Shown piece after piece: positions 6,757 through 7,950 of a stretch of DNA of 7,950 nt (within the stretch, counting starts at the first letter, position 1; every line of letters starts with the position of its first letter). A program made the position numbers and the translations under genes. The stretch is taken from the NCBI GenBank assembly GCA_025455665.1, contig JALOMC010000099.1, forward strand, positions 1-7,950. The letters run 5' to 3'. The DNA comes from Chitinophagaceae bacterium (GTDB taxonomy: Bacteria; Bacteroidota; Bacteroidia; Chitinophagales; Chitinophagaceae). The notes beneath the pieces are model-generated. The model worked only from the letters and a program-made list of their open reading frames with translations, was not told the origin of the DNA and searched no databases.

Positions 6757-6843
6757 GAATACGATGATAACGAAAGCTGCAAAGCAAAAAATTAAAATTA
6801 AGTGATGGTGTTACAGTTGTCTGAACGGTAAGCAATAGTTTGT

Positions 6844-6851
6844 TAATTTTG
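6844..6851 (+). promoter_or_regulatory. Candidate -7 promoter box for thrS
   Basis: TAATTTTG matches the Bacteroidota TAnnTTTG -7 consensus exactly, 32 nt before the thrS ATG. The best -33 candidate, TTG at 6817-6819, is 24 bp upstream, slightly long. The leader would be only about 25 nt, too short for a T-box or a large leader structure. The rest of the 127-bp divergent region 6757-6883 is AT-rich at 6780-6802; on the minus strand I saw no perfect box for the secreted protein gene. Confidence 0.5.
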
Positions 6852-6883
6852 CAGCCCTTTTAAGCGGGATTTTTTACGACAAA

Positions 6884-7950
6884 ATGAGTATTCAGATCAC
6901 TTTTCCCGACGGCGCTGTTCGTGCATACGAAGCGGGTGTTTCGGGATACGACATTGCTAAATCGATATCGGAGGGATTGGCCAGAAATGTACTGGCAGCA
7001 AAAGTAAATGGAGAGGTGTGGGACCTGAGCAGACCCGTGCAAACCGATGCTACGGTACAGTTCCTGAAATGGGATGATGCCGATGGCAAAGCCACTTTCT
7101 GGCATTCATCGGCGCACCTGATGGCCGAGGCGGTCGAAAGTCTTTTTCCGGGGGTAAAGTTTTGGGTAGGGCCGGCTGTTGACAACGGCTTTTACTACGA
7201 TATGGACCTGGGCGACCGAAAATTGAGCGAAGATGACCTGGCCAGGCTGGAAGCCAAAATGAAAGAACTGGCCAGGCAAAACGAGGTATTCAATCGCAAA
7301 GAAATCAGCAAAAGCGAAGCCATTGCCTATTTTACTGACAAGGGAGATGAGTACAAGCTGGACCTGCTGCAAAACCTGACAGACGGTCAAATCACCTTTT
7401 ACACCCAAGGCGCATTCACCGATTTGTGCCGGGGGCCGCACCTTCCGCATACGGGTTTTATCAAGGCCATCAAGCTCACCAATATTGCAGGTGCCTACTG
7501 GAAAGGCGATGAAAAAAACAAGATGCTCACCCGGGTTTATGGCGTCACTTTTCCTAACCAAAAGGAGCTGGACGAATACCTGGCCATGCTGGAGGAGGCT
7601 AAAAAACGTGACCACCGGAAGTTGGGCCGTGAGCTTAGCATCTTCACCTTTGATGATGATGTAGGACCGGGCCTGCCGCTGTGGCTACCCAATGGCGCCA
7701 TAGTGATAGAAGAACTGGAAAAGCTGGCCAAAGAAACCGAAGAAGATGCCGGCTACCACCGGGTAGTGACGCCCCACATTGCCAAAGAGAGCATGTACCT
7801 CACCAGTGGCCACTTGCCTTACTACGCCGATAGCATGTTTCCGCCCATGGAAATGGATGGCGAACGCTACTACCTGAAGGCAATGAACTGCCCGCACCAC
7901 CACAAAATATTTGCCGCCGAACCCAAAAGCTACCGCGACCTGCCTTACCG
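6884..7950 (+). CDS. thrS: Threonyl-tRNA synthetase (N-terminal 355 residues, cut by right edge)
   Basis: ThrRS attaches threonine to tRNA-Thr in the cytoplasm using ATP and removes mischarged serine. The ATG at 6884 starts MSIQITFPDG, the TGS domain (about 1-63). The editing domain follows: HSSAHL at 74-79 supplies H74 and H78, and LCRGPHLP at 181-188 supplies C182 and H186, matching the editing-site residues known from Escherichia coli (H73, H77, C182, H186), so editing should be active. The class II core begins near 245 with RKLGRELSIF, then GPGLPLWLPNG (motif 1 region) and AMNCPHHH at 333-340, whose C336 is the first zinc ligand. The gene runs off the window with the rest of the core and the anticodon-binding domain missing. 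It faces away from the secreted protein gene across 127 bp. No Shine-Dalgarno site is visible; the start is preceded by an A-rich stretch, as is usual in this phylum. Confidence 0.97.
   Translation, partial: MSIQITFPDGAVRAYEAGVSGYDIAKSISEGLARNVLAAKVNGEVWDLSRPVQTDATVQFLKWDDADGKATFWHSSAHLMAEAVESLFPGVKFWVGPAVDNGFYYDMDLGDRKLSEDDLARLEAKMKELARQNEVFNRKEISKSEAIAYFTDKGDEYKLDLLQNLTDGQITFYTQGAFTDLCRGPHLPHTGFIKAIKLTNIAGAYWKGDEKNKMLTRVYGVTFPNQKELDEYLAMLEEAKKRDHRKLGRELSIFTFDDDVGPGLPLWLPNGAIVIEELEKLAKETEEDAGYHRVVTPHIAKESMYLTSGHLPYYADSMFPPMEMDGERYYLKAMNCPHHHKIFAAEPKSYRDLPY

Noticed and set aside
6852..6880. Possible hairpin plus T-run in the thrS leader
   Set aside because: The stem is only CCC with GGG (3 bp) around an 8-nt loop, too weak for a terminator or attenuator, and the leader is too short for a T-box.

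Overview
The window looks like chromosomal housekeeping DNA from a member of the Bacteroidota, most likely the Chitinophagaceae or a close relative. The evidence is an outer-membrane lipoprotein of the TamL type (the Bacteroidota counterpart of TamA), Bacteroidota-type promoter boxes (TAnnTTTG) shortly before three genes, no clear Shine-Dalgarno sites, a DUF58 protein of the Bacteroidota form, and a ThrRS whose residues resemble this phylum. The genus is an inference. I see no tRNA, rRNA, CRISPR array, insertion sequence or phage gene.

Layout, left to right: (1) the first 56 codons of a secreted, probably outer-membrane Omp85-type protein, minus strand, running off the left edge; (2) a 144-bp gap with a 9-bp inverted repeat; (3) a TrmH/SpoU-family RNA 2'-O-methyltransferase, minus strand; (4) divergent from it with only 16 bp between start codons, tamL, plus strand; (5) truB, tRNA pseudouridine-55 synthase, minus strand, converging on tamL so that the two 3' ends overlap by 13 bp; (6) a DUF58 membrane protein, minus strand; (7) a secreted two-domain protein of unknown function with a Pro-rich linker, minus strand, immediately upstream of DUF58 and in the same reading frame, separated by one TAG codon; (8) a 127-bp divergent intergenic region; (9) thrS, plus strand, cut by the right edge.

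Functional groups: one or two outer-membrane assembly proteins flank the RNA methyltransferase; TruB and the methyltransferase modify stable RNA; ThrRS charges tRNA. The secreted protein and the DUF58 protein form a tightly spaced pair of unknown role. No MoxR-type ATPase, the usual DUF58 partner, is present here.

I found no obvious new biological system. The points most worth a second look are the in-frame TAG junction between the secreted protein and DUF58, the hairpin with a T-run and promoter box packed over the start of truB, and the tamL promoter candidate lying inside the 5' end of the divergent methyltransferase gene.
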